From contig NW_004086455.1 in the NCBI RefSeq assembly GCF_000220395.1, positions 50,866 through 114,865 on the forward strand: a stretch of 64,000 nt of DNA, written 5' to 3'. Below the pieces are notes generated by a model, which saw nothing but the letters and a program-made list of their open reading frames with translations, was not told the DNA's origin and ran no database searches. Made by a program: the position numbers and the translations under genes. This DNA is from Ichthyophthirius multifiliis. Its lineage: Eukaryota; Ciliophora; Oligohymenophorea; Hymenostomatida. Of this stretch, positions 34,705 through 47,850 are shown one piece after another. Within the stretch, counting starts at the first letter, position 1. The number at the start of each line of letters is the position of its first letter.

Positions 34705-35829
34705 ATGAACTAAAATAAAAGAAACTACTTCAAAGCTAAGATAGCATTATTTTTTGGATATAATGGTGAAAACTACAAAGGATTATAAAAATAATAAAAT
34801 GATGAGATTGAAACTGTAGAAAAATATTTATTTAAGTCATTAATAGATTCTAATTTAATAGACTCTATTAACATGAATGATTTAAAAAAGGCAGGCTGGA
34901 GTCGAGGTGCAAGAACAGATAAAGGAGTACATGCCTTAATAAACGGAATAAATGTAAAATTAGCGGTAACAAAAGAATTTTTAAGAGATCCTGATATAGA
35001 AAAAGAACATGTGCTAGAAAATGCAATAAATACAAAATAACAATAAAAGAATGCAATTGAAAGAAAAAATCAAATAAATTACGATAAAATAATATAAACA
35101 TTAAATTCAAATTTGCCTTAGGACATTCGTATAATATCATTAAAATAAGTTACAAAAAAATTCGACATAAGAACTGCTTGTTCACATCGAATATATGAAT
35201 ATATATTACCTTTATTTATGTTATAAAAATTTGAAGATATAAAAGAAAATAAGAAAGTTTTTTTGTAAATTGAATAGTAAATCTAGGAAAAAATAAATCA
35301 GATTTTAAAAAAGTTTATAGGGACAAAAAGCTACCATAATTATACAAAATAACTTAAAGCAGGTGATTCTAAATGCAAAAGATATATTATTAATATGAAA
35401 GGTCAAATTTTTGAAAAAAATTAAGAAAAATTTGTTAGATTTACATTTTTTGGATAAAGTTTTATTTATCATTAAATTAGAAAAATGATAGGCATGATTT
35501 GTATGGTATTTTAAAAATAACTTGAACTCGATTTCATCGACAAGAGTTTCGAAAAAGAGTTTACTAAGGTTTGGTTAGCTCCTGCACATGGACTTTTTTT
35601 AAATCAAATGGTATTTGATTAATATAATAAAAGATAAGAAATTCCAGAATTAATTGTTTGGGATGAAAATGAAATCAAAAGAATTGAAGAAATGAGAAAT
35701 ATTATTGAATACGTTGTTATGAATGTTAATATTGTTTAGAATTTATATTTCTAATGGGCTAAAAATGTTAATGAAGGCATTGAAATTCAAGAAATTGACG
35801 AGGGATTATCTAATGATGGGGGTGATTGA
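34705..35829 (+). CDS. PUS1: tRNA pseudouridine synthase, TruA/Pus1 family
   Basis: This is the cleanest gene of the window: 375 codons without intron or frame break. It converts uridines in tRNA (and some mRNA/snRNA) to pseudouridine. Signature elements are in order: KIALFFGYNGENYKGLQ at the N-terminus, the catalytic GWSRGARTDKGVHALIN with the active-site Asp in RTD, DIRTACSHRIYEYILP, and the Pus1-type YHNYTK followed by a FFGQSFIYHQIRKMIGMI strand. The C-terminal APAHGLFLNQMVFD is also characteristic. It starts MNQNKRNYFKAKIALFFGYN without a mitochondrial presequence. About 20 in-frame TAA/TAG codons fall at variable positions, which supports the Gln reading. Confidence 0.92.
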
Positions 35830-36926
35830 ATTTTTATGGAATTTTATTAAATAATTATTTATGTTATTTTAGAAAAAATTATATATTTAATATTTTGAGT
35901 GCATTTAAGATTTTAAATATTTATTTTTTTGAAGTATATATATTTAATAAAAAAATAAAACTAGTTTTATGTAATTTTAAAACAATTTAATAAAATAATT
36001 TTTTTTTATAAAAATGGCCTTATCTTTTTGGTTGAGTTTTTTTTTTAAAAAATACAGAAAAACTTAAAAAACCACACTAAAAAGTAATATAATCATATTA
36101 AATAATATATAACTTAAAAAAAAAAAATTGTACTGCTTAATTGATGATTTACATTTATATTTCTTTATAATAATTTATTATATTTTATTTTAAGAAAATT
36201 ATTAAAACTTTTTTTAATAGATATATCATTAATACACATATTTAACTATGATAATAATTTAATATATTTATAAAATATAATTATTAATTTTCAATTTAAA
36301 ATAAATAGAAATATAAAATCTTTTAAATTATAATGTTAACATGTTATTTTTCTTTTTAACTGTTTAATTATTTTTTTTTCTATAAAAATTGATTCATTTG
36401 AATTTTAAAGTTAAAATAAATCAAAATTATTCTATATGTTAGTTTAAATTATACATAGAATAATAAGAAATTATTCGCAAGAATTTTTTCTTATAAATAG
36501 AATTTGTTTTATTATTATAAAATTAAAATATTTTTTTAAATAAATATACAAAAAATTAAAAAAATAAGTTTAAGTAAATAAAAATCATATGTTTTAGTTT
36601 ATTAAATTTAAAATATATATTATTATTTTTTAATGTTATATATTTTCTTTTTATTTTAAATACTATATATTAATGCTAATAAATATTTTCCACTGTAGTG
36701 TTAATTTAATATTCTAAAATAATTTTAAATTCATGTAGTTTTTATGAGATAATACTTTTTAGTTTATATATTTATAAAAAAATGCATATTATTAAATTTT
36801 ACAATTTTTAATTATAAAAATAATTTTTTATTTAACGAAAAAAATTATAATAATTAATAAAATTATACAATTATTTATTTTAAAAAAAAGAATATATAAA
36901 AAAAATACAAACAAAATAATTAGTAC
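35830..36926. other. AT-rich gap with a hairpin-like motif
   Basis: No gene seen. Around 36029-36075 the sequence TTGGTTGAGTTTTTTTTTTA and AAATACAGAAAAACTTAAAA-AACC forms an imperfect hairpin and resembles the inner arms (TTGAGTTTT..TTACAGAAAA) of the two palindromic elements at 22-25 kb. Confidence 0.45.
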
Positions 36927-38195
36927 ATGAATTACGCTTAATAATAAAACGAAGACACATTTTCTTTTAAAAATATAATAATAAATTAAAATAATAATAC
37001 AAGTACTTTTGGTAATTTATCGATTTATGATGGTTATTCAAATATAGATAAAAGTTAGAATAACATGAGTAATCACTAAAATAGTTTTAGTTGTATAAAA
37101 ACTAACTCTATTTACATAAATTAAATAAATAAAAACAAAGTTATCGAAAAAAGTCCAAAAAGAGAATAAACTTAAAAATATCTAAGAAAAGCACCAGAAA
37201 ATAACAGTTTTTTAATTCATATTATTTAAGATGAAAATTTTTTAAACCTTCCTTTAAGAAGGCATGAAAAAGAAGAAAATTATTATTAAAAAATAATTTA
37301 AAACGAAAAATTAGATGAAAGAATAATTTATGATTGGAAAAATAATTATAAGCCAAAAAATAAATAAGCAAATATAAATAATGAACAAAATAATGAAAAA
37401 AATAATAAAAGTAATGAAGAAATAAAAATAAAAAAAGAACAAAAAAAAATATATTTTAATAACAATATTAACAAAATGAAAGATAAGAGAATATTTTCAA
37501 ACGAAAAAAAATCAGTAAAAATAACAAAAGATTGTTTTTTGTAAAAAGAAAACGAAAATATACAATCTATAGATATGGATGAATAAATATTTATACCAGA
37601 GATTTAAAAAATATAAAAAAATGAGGAAAGTAAATAATTTGCTTATTTTAATAAATTAAACTCTGAATAAATTCTGCTGCAAAAAAATAAAAAAAATAAT
37701 AAGGAATAAAGGGAATATATATTTGATTAATAATCTTCTTAAAAAAATAAAAATAAAATAAACTTTTGTAATTTTTGTGAATTTTTTTATAATGAAACAG
37801 TTTATTAGCATAATTCTAAATGTCTTTAAGGAAAAATAAAGGATTTTAATTGCTTAGATTTTAATCAATAAATTGTTTTTGTTGATAAAAGTATTATTAA
37901 CTTTATTTAATTTCTTAGATAGATTTAAAATTAACTTCCTACAAATAAATTATAGTTTTATAGTGAAGTACATGAAGATTATCTTTTAGGATTAATTAAT
38001 AAAAATAAAAACTTATATAAATTTTATGTCTGTAAAGTTATTAAAAATTTATAACAGTTGTACGAAAAAGTCTAGTTTCATGTTTATAAATAAAATAAGT
38101 TACTATAAAATAATTTTATTGCATTATTTTATATTTTTTTTGTTTAAAAATCTATAAAATTAGCAGAAAAAATATATTTTTTAAATAGTAAATGA
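36927..38195 (+). CDS. Asn/Lys-rich protein with one C2HC/C2H2 zinc finger
   Basis: A continuous frame of exactly 423 codons from ATG 36927-36929 to TGA 38193-38195. About 270 residues of Asn/Lys/Glu-rich sequence precede a single finger NFCNFCEFFYNETVYQHNSKC (around residues 278-300; CxxC-x12-HxxxxC), then a helical C-terminal domain (VFVDKSIINFIQFLRQI). Isolated C2HC fingers of this kind occur in UBZ-like ubiquitin-binding and in basal-body proteins; the precise class cannot be decided by eye. The frame has no TGA for 1.27 kb at this base composition, and the finger gives real conservation. Confidence 0.68.
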
Positions 38196-38632
38196 TATGT
38201 ACTATTTTTATTTAATATAGCTTTAAATTTTTAATAAAATAATAAAAAATATTTTTTATATGTTTATATGTATATATGAGCAATTTTTAATTAATTATTA
38301 ATTTATATAATATATATATATATATATTATTTTTAAAATAATATATATATATATATACTAAAATTATATTATTTAATTTTTGATATTTATTTATTATAAA
38401 TAACTTTTTTTTTTAATATAATGAATACTATTATTAATATTTAATTTTATTTCTTTATGATAATGATAAAATAATTATTAGATACTAATTAAATATAAAA
38501 CATTAATATTAATTTTATATAAATAATTTAAGAAAATTTCAATTTATAAAATATATTTATAACTAAAAATAAAATATAAATTCACACAAAAAAAAAATAT
38601 TAAAAATAATATATAAATTAATTTAAAATAAC
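38196..38632. other. AT-rich gap with AT palindrome
   Basis: Two TATATA tracts at about 38310-38328 and 38339-38357 flank ATTATTTTTAAAATAAT, making a perfect AT hairpin. No gene seen. Confidence 0.6.
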
Positions 38633-41207
38633 ATGATTTAAAAAGTAAAAAGCTTATCACCACAAAAAACTGCTAAAAACCTTCAAACAGTGAGTTACAC
38701 AATATAATTAAAAGACAAAGAATTAAAAGTCTAGATTCCCCATTATTAAACCATAGAATAATTAATGTTAACAATAAAATAGCAAGCAAAAAAGATTCTT
38801 TCATTATCTTATATTTAAAATTTATTATACTTAGAATCAACGATCAATAATGAAGTAGTAAACTATTACCTGACTATATTACAAAACAAAATAAGCAAGA
38901 TAAAACCTAATACTGTATTAAGAGGTGTATATTCTTAAAATCTTTAAGAATAAAAAAATACAACTGACATATTAATAACAGACTTCATTTTTTTGAAATG
39001 TTTAGGTAAAGGAGGAACATCAGATGTTTTTTTAGGTTTATATTTTTTTTTAATTAATTAATAATTATATATTTTAAAAAAAGTACGCCATAAAGAATCT
39101 TGCAAATTGTTTGCTTTAAAAATGATTCCTAAATCTCATTTAAGCGAATTTAAACGTTTAGAATAACTTCTTCGAGAACGCAAAATATTAATAGATGCAA
39201 GTAAAGCGCCTTTTATAGCAACATTACATTCATGCTTTGAATCTAATAATCACTTAAATTTTCTTTTAGACTTTTATTGCGGTGGAGAACTCTTTTTTCA
39301 TTTATAAAAACATAGATTTAAAGAAAAAGATGCGAAATTTTATTTTTGTGAAATATTAATGTGTTTTGAATATTTGCATAACAATAAAATTCTTTATCGT
39401 GATTTGAAGCCTGAAAATATTGTTTTAGATATAAATGGTCATGTGCATTTAACTGATTTTGGTCTTTCAAAAATCGGCATGTAAATTGAAGAAATGACTG
39501 ACTCTTTTTGCGGATCTCCTGAATATATGGCACCTGAAGTTTTGCTAAGAAAAGGTTATAATTATTCTGTCGACTTTTATACTTTAGGGGCTTTTCTTCA
39601 TGAATTAGTTACGGGTTTACCTCCTTTTTATTCAAATTGTACTGAAACTATTCTAAATAATATTGCAAATTAAGAACTTGTTTTGCCTTCTTATTTGCCT
39701 TAAAGCCTATAAAATCTTCTTTATGATTTATTGAATAAAAAACCAAATCTAAGAATCAAATCTTTCGAGGCAATTAAAAATCAGGATTGGCTTAAAGATG
39801 TTAACTGGAATGATATACTTGAATAAAAAATAAAGCCACCAATTTAAATAAAAATAGACTGTTCTTATGTCCATCAAGAGTTTTAAGATGTTGAATTTCC
39901 AGTTATTACTTAAGAAAGAAATAATGATTTAAATTCATAATTGTTTAAATTCTTTTATTTTGTAAATCCATACTCTGTTTAATATTTTAAGTAAAATTTA
40001 ATTGATGATTAATAAAAAAAGTTTGAAAATTCGAAAAGTAATAATTTAGAATAAAATTAAAAATATTTATCACATTCTAAACATTAATTAAACTCTAATA
40101 ATATATTAAATTCAGATTTTATTAATAATAAAAATAATGGTAATACAAATGATATAAACTATAATGAAACGAAGTAATATTCAGAGCAGGGTCATAAAAA
40201 TACTATAAATAAAAAAACTATTAATAATAAAAGCTATTAGGTATATATAAAAATTATACTTTTATCATTTTCTTTTATTTTTAGTAAATTGTTTTGTAAA
40301 AAAAAACAATACAGATACAAATCTAAATAGTTAAATATAAGTATAAAAAAAGAAAACAAATTAGAATACTTTAAATTGTATTTAAAAGAATAAAATAATA
40401 GATTTTTAAGAAAATTTATAAGATTTAGAATATGCAAATAATTCTAATTAAAATGAATCAACAAAAACAAACTAAATTATTAAATCTTTTTTAAAAAGTC
40501 ATATGTATTTTTCTACTAAAAATTAAAAAAGTAAATCTAGTATAACGAATAATAATTGCAAAAATGATTAAAAAAGAAGATTTTTATCTCCTTGCTATTC
40601 TCCTACAAATTATTAATTTATAGAATATAAAAGACCTATAACACAAACAAATATAAAATCTTAAAAAATAATACAAAAATAATTGAAAAATGATGATTCT
40701 TTAAATTTGAATTAAAATATTAACGAAAATAATTACTTTAGCATTAAAAATAAATAAGAAGATAAAGTAGTAAAACAAAATATTAATACTTTATAGTAAC
40801 GTAATATTGCAAACAATAATTATTTTAATACTTTTTCAACTGAAAATGTATTATTTAACAAGGAAAATCAAACAATTAAGACTAAAAAAGGAAGTATTTC
40901 TATTGTCCATTAATAATATAAAAATTAAAAATAAAAATTTAATAATAAGATGCTTAAATCAGCTTCAAAAAGCATATACGATAAATATAAAATGCTTTAA
41001 GATTAGAGAAAATCTTAAGACTCTCATATAAAAATATCTGCTAACGACACAAATTTTAATCAAAAAAATAATTTTATATATTATTTTTAGGATTTAAGCA
41101 GCTAAACTAAAAAAGAAACAGCTTTTAATAATTAATAAATTAAATAATAATAAAATAAATAGTTTAATAGTGTATATAAAAAAAATACTTTTCATGTTAA
41201 TAATTGA
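38633..41207 (+). CDS. AGC-family serine/threonine protein kinase
   Basis: An N-terminal domain of about 120 residues ([18 protein letters not shown]..) is followed by the kinase: glycine loop [16 protein letters not shown]-anchoring Lys in [24 protein letters not shown], catalytic loop [23 protein letters not shown], and the activation segment [15 protein letters not shown] with the AGC-type order. A Lys/Asn/Ser-rich tail of about 380 residues follows and ends at TGA 41205-41207. Introns at 39036-39083 (48 bases, inside the Gly loop) and 40241-40284 (44 bases) fit. The 9-A run at 40298-40306 is one base short; with that base the total is exactly 828 codons. All catalytic residues are present, so the kinase should be active. 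No typical hydrophobic motif is recognised in the tail. Confidence 0.85.
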
Positions 41208-42313
41208 ATATAAAAAAAATATAATAGATATTCATACATTATAAAAATTATTATTATATATTATTTTTCAAAATAATTTTAATTTAAATTTTTTATTTTA
41301 TAATCAATTGTTCGAATTTTTTAAATAAAATATTATGTTTTTTATAAATATTTAAAATATAAATTTTATTACTCAGGTTTTCCGACCAAAAAGTTACTTT
41401 CGAATTATTAATTATATTTTTTTGTTTAAAAAAATGTTTATTTTGATTATTTATTAACTATATTATTATAAATAGAAGAATTATTATAATTTTATTAGTT
41501 ATTTAATCATTAAAATGCTTAAAATAAAATATAATTATAATTATATTTAGATATTGGTAATCATTTAGTTTTTTACCACTTATTAATTCATTTTAAATTT
41601 AAAACTAATTAATTGTGTCTTATTTTGTTTATATTATAATTTACATTTTCATTTTCTACTTAATTTACAAGAGTCTGACATTTTTTTATATATTTAGAAA
41701 AAAAATTTTCAAGTCTTTAATGATTTTAAAATATGGATATATATTTTTATATTTTATAAGAATTCTTTTAGATATTTTTGATAAAGAGACTCCCAATGTA
41801 TATTCATGCTGTTTACTTATTAAATATTTTCAATATATTTTTTAATATAAAATAATAGGATATGTTTCTGCTATTATTGTTTTATAATCCAAATTTTATA
41901 TTTACAATTTATGTTGGACAATTTAAAATTTAAATTTTTATAATTAAATAAATAATTTTATTTAGTTAAGTTGTTTATTATGTTTGTTGATTTAAAGAAA
42001 ATATAAATATTAATGGAATTAAATATTTATAATATAAATTTTGATTTATGAATTATTCTATGAGTATATCTTTTTCATAGAATTTGGAAAAAATAAAATA
42101 ATTATTAAAAAAAAACTTTATTTTAAATATATATTATTAATAATATTGAAACTCCTAGTCCTAATTAATATATAAAGTCGAGTTATAAATTAAAAAGACT
42201 AACATGTATTATTATATATTGATAAAACAATATAATTAAAATTAACAAATAATTACAATTTTTTTTTTTATTAATATCTATTTTGGAAAATATTTATTTT
42301 ATATTGACTATTT

Positions 42314-42383
<70 letters not shown>

Positions 42384-44087
42384 CTATTTAGTATTTATAT
42401 ATAAAAAGAAATATATTATTTATAAATTTAAAAATTTTTTATATTTATTAAATATTTTATTCTAGAATTCTCAATTTTTAAATTTTCTTTTTTTGATATA
42501 CATATTAATTTTATTTATAAACATTTTGTTAAATAATTTATATAGTATTATATTTTTATATATCTTTGTCTTTTTTAATCATAATTATATTTTGTATTCT
42601 TTACAAAAAAAATATTTATCAAACTTTTTTTAATTTTTTTTTTAGTCTATTTTTTTTAAATTAAAAATAAATTATTTTTTCAACATTCTTGTTTTTTTTT
42701 TGGGTATTTTTAATTTTTATATGATTAATTTATTTATTTTTTATTATTATTATTAATTAATTTTTAGGATTAAGTTTTTGGATTTTATTTGTTTTATAAT
42801 TTTAACCATTTTTTTTTATATTTAATATATTGTTTATTTTTAAATATTAATAATATTATAATTTTTTCGTAAATAATTCACCTTTAGTTATTAACCTTTT
42901 TTAAGATTATATATAAAAAATATGCCTCCAGAATCTGCATTATTGTGATGGATAGTTTATTCATTCTTTAATTCATATAATTTTTTTTTTTCTGATTTAA
43001 TTATTAATTTAAAATATTAGATATTCTTTTGCTTTAATATATGCTCTTAAATATATATTTTTTCATAATTTTTTTAATGCTTATAGAATATGTGATTTAA
43101 TAGTATAATAATTATTTTTTAAAAAAAATTAATTTCATAAAATTTATCATTTCAATATAACTTGAAAATTTAAATATAACATTTTATTTTTAAATTAAAC
43201 TTAATTTTAATTATAAAATATAATTTTTTTAAATAAAAAGAAAAAATATATACTTATAAAATTTTTATTTAATTTTTAAGTAATAAATTATTGAAAAAAA
43301 TAAAACATTTTTTTGATTCTTAATTAAATTCAATTTCAATATGAATTAAATTAAATTTTTTAAATTTAGATGTAATAATTTTTCAAAAAATTGAACAATA
43401 TTTAATTTAATTATAGGTATAATTGTAAAAACGAATTATTGATATTTTTAAGTTATTATAAAAAATACTTATCTAATTTTTAAAATTTAAAGCTACTAAT
43501 TTGTTATTACAATTTATAATATATTTTAATTGTATTTAATATTATTTATATTAGTATTTTTCATATATAAAAATATTTTTTAGAAAAATTATCTATTATT
43601 TAGTAAATAATATATTAAAAGCTAAATAATTAACACACTAAAATCAAATTATAAAAATTAATTAAATTTAAAAAACATTTATATAAAATTTAAAAAGAAA
43701 TCTTATAAAACAGAATTTAAATATTAAAAACCATAGAAGTAATTTTTTTAATTTAAAATTGTTTATTTTATATATATTTGAAAAACAATATAATTACTAA
43801 TCAAATCAATAATAAGGATTACTTCGAAATTAAGGAATTATTATTTGTTAAAATTTAAGTATTATTTTTAAAAATTTAAAAATCCAAAATTAAAATTATA
43901 TTACCCAAAAATCAATAAAATTATTATGTTTCATTAATATTATAAATTATTAAAAAGGATTTTTAAAAAACATATATATTATTTTGTAAATAAATCATAT
44001 TAGTTTTTTTTAAATTTTATAAAATTTTGAATTTTAATATTAACATTTAAATATATTTTTATTTTTTAATTTACATAATTTTTAATA
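41208..44087. other. Long AT-rich region without a convincing gene
   Basis: Nearly 2.9 kb of A/T-rich sequence. The plus strand stays open for several hundred bases after 41615 (hydrophobic, Phe/Ile/Tyr-rich), but chance openness is expected when only TGA stops translation. The minus strand near 42905-43010 can be read as NNADSGGIFFIYNL-like; neither is supported further. The (AT)n tract at 42317-42380 lies here. Confidence 0.45.
42317..42380. repeat. (AT)n microsatellite
   Basis: About 64 bases of perfect alternating AT, the longest in the window; read directly. Confidence 0.92.
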
Positions 44088-45750
44088 ATGAAATTATATA
44101 AAAAAATGAATTCTAAATTTTTTATTTTAAATATTTTATTTGTACTCATTTAAATAATAGTAAAATAATAATTTAATAAATAATATTAATATATTTCAAA
44201 GTAAAATAAATATGACATATTATATATTTAATACAGTAAAATGAAGAACAATAAGATCATATAATGCAATTAAGTAAAGATTATTTAGATTTAGTAGAAA
44301 TATATAAATTTCCTTCTGAAGTAATATTTGCTGAGATTATTTCTAATGAATCAAAATAAAAATATGCTTCTTAATGTGAAATAAAAAGACAAAACATAAA
44401 ATTTATTCCGAAGAGATAAATTTAAATAAACTTTCCAAATGATTAAAACAGAAAGAATAATATATTCAAAAAAAAAAATATCTTATTTATAATAAATTAT
44501 ATTGATGGAGAAATTCTATCTTTTTATATAAAAGAATAAAAGTTTGAATTAATATCAACTTTGTAAGGTCTATTTACTTTTAAAGAGTGTCCTAAATCTT
44601 TAAAATCTTTTTTTATGGAAGATTATATTTATTTATTATGTGATTTTATAAAAATATAATTTATAAAAATTCTAAATGCTGAAAATATGAGTATTTCTAA
44701 ATAAGAAATTGAAAATAAAGAAAAAAAGTAATATATTGATTGCGTTATTTTTAAATAAAATTATCTTTTTTTGATAAACTCTTAGAATTCTTTAACTGTT
44801 ATTTATATTGATCTTTTAATTTTTGTCCCTACTTTTATAAAAGAAGTTTTTTTTGGGCAAATTGAAAGTCAAAATTTAATAGATTAAGACGGATTTGATA
44901 TTTATTTAATGGATTAGAATAAAATAGTATATAAATGTCCTATTGAAACTATTTTAAATTCCAAAAACAAAGAAATAATAACAATGGAATTTTTTTATAA
45001 TAGTTTTAAAGGAGGTAAAATAATGAAAAAACCATTTGCGAACGAAAATTATATGGTTTTATTAGGAGAATACAATAAAGAAAATTATATTTATGAAATT
45101 TTTAACCAAAATAATATAAGCTTTAATGAAGATTTGCCTGACTAAGTAGAAAGAATAAAGTTTTCAAAGAAATATTTGTTTATATAATCAGATGATAATA
45201 TTCATTTATTAGTAAGAAATATTCCATAAAGCATAATTTAGGTAATTGATAAAAGTGCTTAATTTGAAGTTATTAATTTATAGGATTTTGAAATTGATTA
45301 AAACAGTGAAATGAGTATTTTCGCATTAAGTTAAAATGGAATATTTGAATATATTATATAATAGAGTAATTCATAAGTCATCTGTTAGATTAAAGATGAA
45401 GTAAAACATGATAATAATTAATTAATTTAACAAATCAATTTTTATAAAATTTTATAAATTTTTAATAATTGTAATATGGAGAATTTTAAAAATTATTGTA
45501 CTAAATTTATTAACCTGAAAGTATTTGTGGGTTCTCAATTTTTCGATTTGAATGTTTAAGCTTTATTTATTGGATTTTCTTTGGGATTAATTCCATTATT
45601 TATTTTTGTTTTATATTATATTAAGCTAAAAAAAAAAACTAAATATTATAAAATGATTATGATAGATTTCAAGAAGATAAAAATAATTAAGTAAATAATA
45701 AAAATTAATATTAGTTTGATAAATAATAAACAAATTAATCATAAAAATGA
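44088..45750 (+). CDS. Type I membrane protein, large luminal domain
   Basis: Exon 1 (ATG 44088-44090) is a signal peptide, MKLYKKMNSKFFILNILFVL. An intron at 44160-44236 (77 bases, GTAAAA..TACAG) leads to a luminal domain of about 450 residues made of short hydrophobic strands (YDQEVYL-like units such as ILFIINYIDGEILSFYI, YMVLLGEYNKENYIYEIF), suggestive of a beta-propeller. One transmembrane helix near the C-terminus (LFIGFSLGLIPLFIFVLYYI) and a short Gln/Asn-rich cytoplasmic tail complete it; stop TGA 45748-45750. The 11-A run at 45628-45638, just after the helix, is one base short; with it the gene has exactly 529 codons and the tail becomes hydrophilic. The family is not recognised; an ER or cell-surface propeller protein is a reasonable guess. 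Confidence 0.7.
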
Positions 45751-46220
45751 ATAATTTGATTTTATTAAAGTAAATTTATAAATTTTGTTTGTAAGTATAT
45801 TTAAAAAAAATAAAAAATATAATTATAAATTAGTAATTTTTTTAATAATAAATAATCAAAATCAGATAATTTAATTATTTTTTAAAATATATGAAATAAT
45901 AAAAAAAATAATTCAAAAATATTAATTTCTTATATGCTTAATAAATTTATTTAATAAATAATATATATAAAATTTTATAAAAATAAAAATATATTATATT
46001 AAACTTTTTATTTAAAAACAATAAACAATAATAAAATAAATACTAATAATTATTATTAATTAATAAATATATATTAAAAATAAATATTAAATATTAAAAT
46101 AATTTAATATAAAATTTTTATTTAAAATATCTATAACTTTAAAATATTTTAATTCTAATGGGTAAAAAATATTTAATTATATAATTAAAATTAAATTTAT
46201 ATTTATTAGAAAAAGAAAAA
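45751..46220. other. AT-rich intergenic region
   Basis: Tandem plus-strand genes are separated by A/T-rich sequence; no signal seen. Confidence 0.55.
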
Positions 46221-46628
46221 AATGGCTGAAAATTTTAAATACATTAAATACTCCATTCCTGATGCTGTAACACAATAATATTAAACTGTAAATCCCCCAT
46301 ACTATGTAGAACATAGGGATACTAATTTTAATACTATATTAAGTCCATATTATACACAATACGAAAAATAAAACTACAGGAATTTGTAGTAGAAAAGGTA
46401 AAAATATATATTTATAAAATATAATTAAAATAGATATAAATGAAACAAAAGATAAAATATAAGAATAAAATCTTAAATAATAGCATATTTGTAAAGAAAA
46501 CTAATTATTAGAAGGAGAAATATAATATTGGAGAAAAAACTTATAATGGAAAATATTAAGTTTTTAATGGTGATAAAAAGAGTAATGATAAAAATAAAAT
46601 AAAAATTGAAGTTTAGATAATAAAATTA

Positions 46629-46664
<36 letters not shown>

Positions 46665-47811
46665 TGTAAAATTAATTTGTTTAAGATTAACATGATCTAG
46701 ATAATTTATAATCTTAATATTAATTTAATAATTATTTATAATAAAAATATAATTTATCCTAATAATTTTATTAATAAAATATTTATTAAAAATATTTACA
46801 TTTATTTACAAATGATATAAATCAATATAATTCAAATATAGTCAAAAATAAATAATAACTTATTAAAAATTTAGATTAATATCAATAATAAGAATATTAA
46901 TAAGACACATCAAATGAAAATTTATAGAATAGTAATAAAATTAATTAAATAATGAGTAATTAGTATATTCAGAAAATGCTGATGAATTTTTAAAATTACG
47001 TCAGAAGCTTTTTTAATAAATTTTGGAATGTAATGAATTAAAATCTGATTATAGTAAACTTAAACTTTAAAATTACGAAATAAATCATAGAAATTAAATC
47101 AGTTAAGAACTACACTTAAAATTAATTGAATTATAACAATAAATACAAAAATAGTTTGATTAATTTAAAATTTTAAAATAAGTAAGAAACAATTTGGATA
47201 AAAATAATAATAGTAAAAAAGTAAATTTTTAAATTGAAAAAAGAAATGCTAGTTAAGAACTTTCTATAATAAATGATTAAAGCTAATAGTTATAATATGA
47301 GAATGTAAACTAAATCGAAGAATAAATTAAGAAAGTAGGAAAGTTTTCTAATACAGTTGATTAAAATACTATATTATAAGGACAAATTACATCATAATAA
47401 GAATTTATTAATAAGGTAATTTTAATATTTATCATATTTTTAATATAAAAACAAACAGAATAATGATTAAGCCTAATAAATTTTATAATAATAATAAAAT
47501 GAATAATCTTTGAACCTTTTGAGACATTAATAATAAAATCAATAAGTAGTTTTATAGCAATAAATTAAAAAATAAGAAGATATTATAAAGAATAAATTGT
47601 GTGAAATTAAATAATTTTAATAAAACTTAAACTAAATTAATCAAGATTGCTTGAAAGTCTAATAAGAAGAATAATAAGTTATATAATTAGTTTAAAATTT
47701 AAATTAAGAATTATTAATTGCTAAGTAAAAAAAAACCAAGAAATTAACGAAATTTAAAAATAATGTACTGAATAGTTGATTTAATAAAATTAGGATATTA
47801 AAAATTAAAAA

Positions 47812-47850
<39 letters not shown>

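Noticed and set aside
41615-41845. Plus-strand 76-codon ORF with hydrophobic segments
   Set aside because: Lies in a long A/T-rich region, has no motif, and its continuation under table 6 is not better than chance openness.
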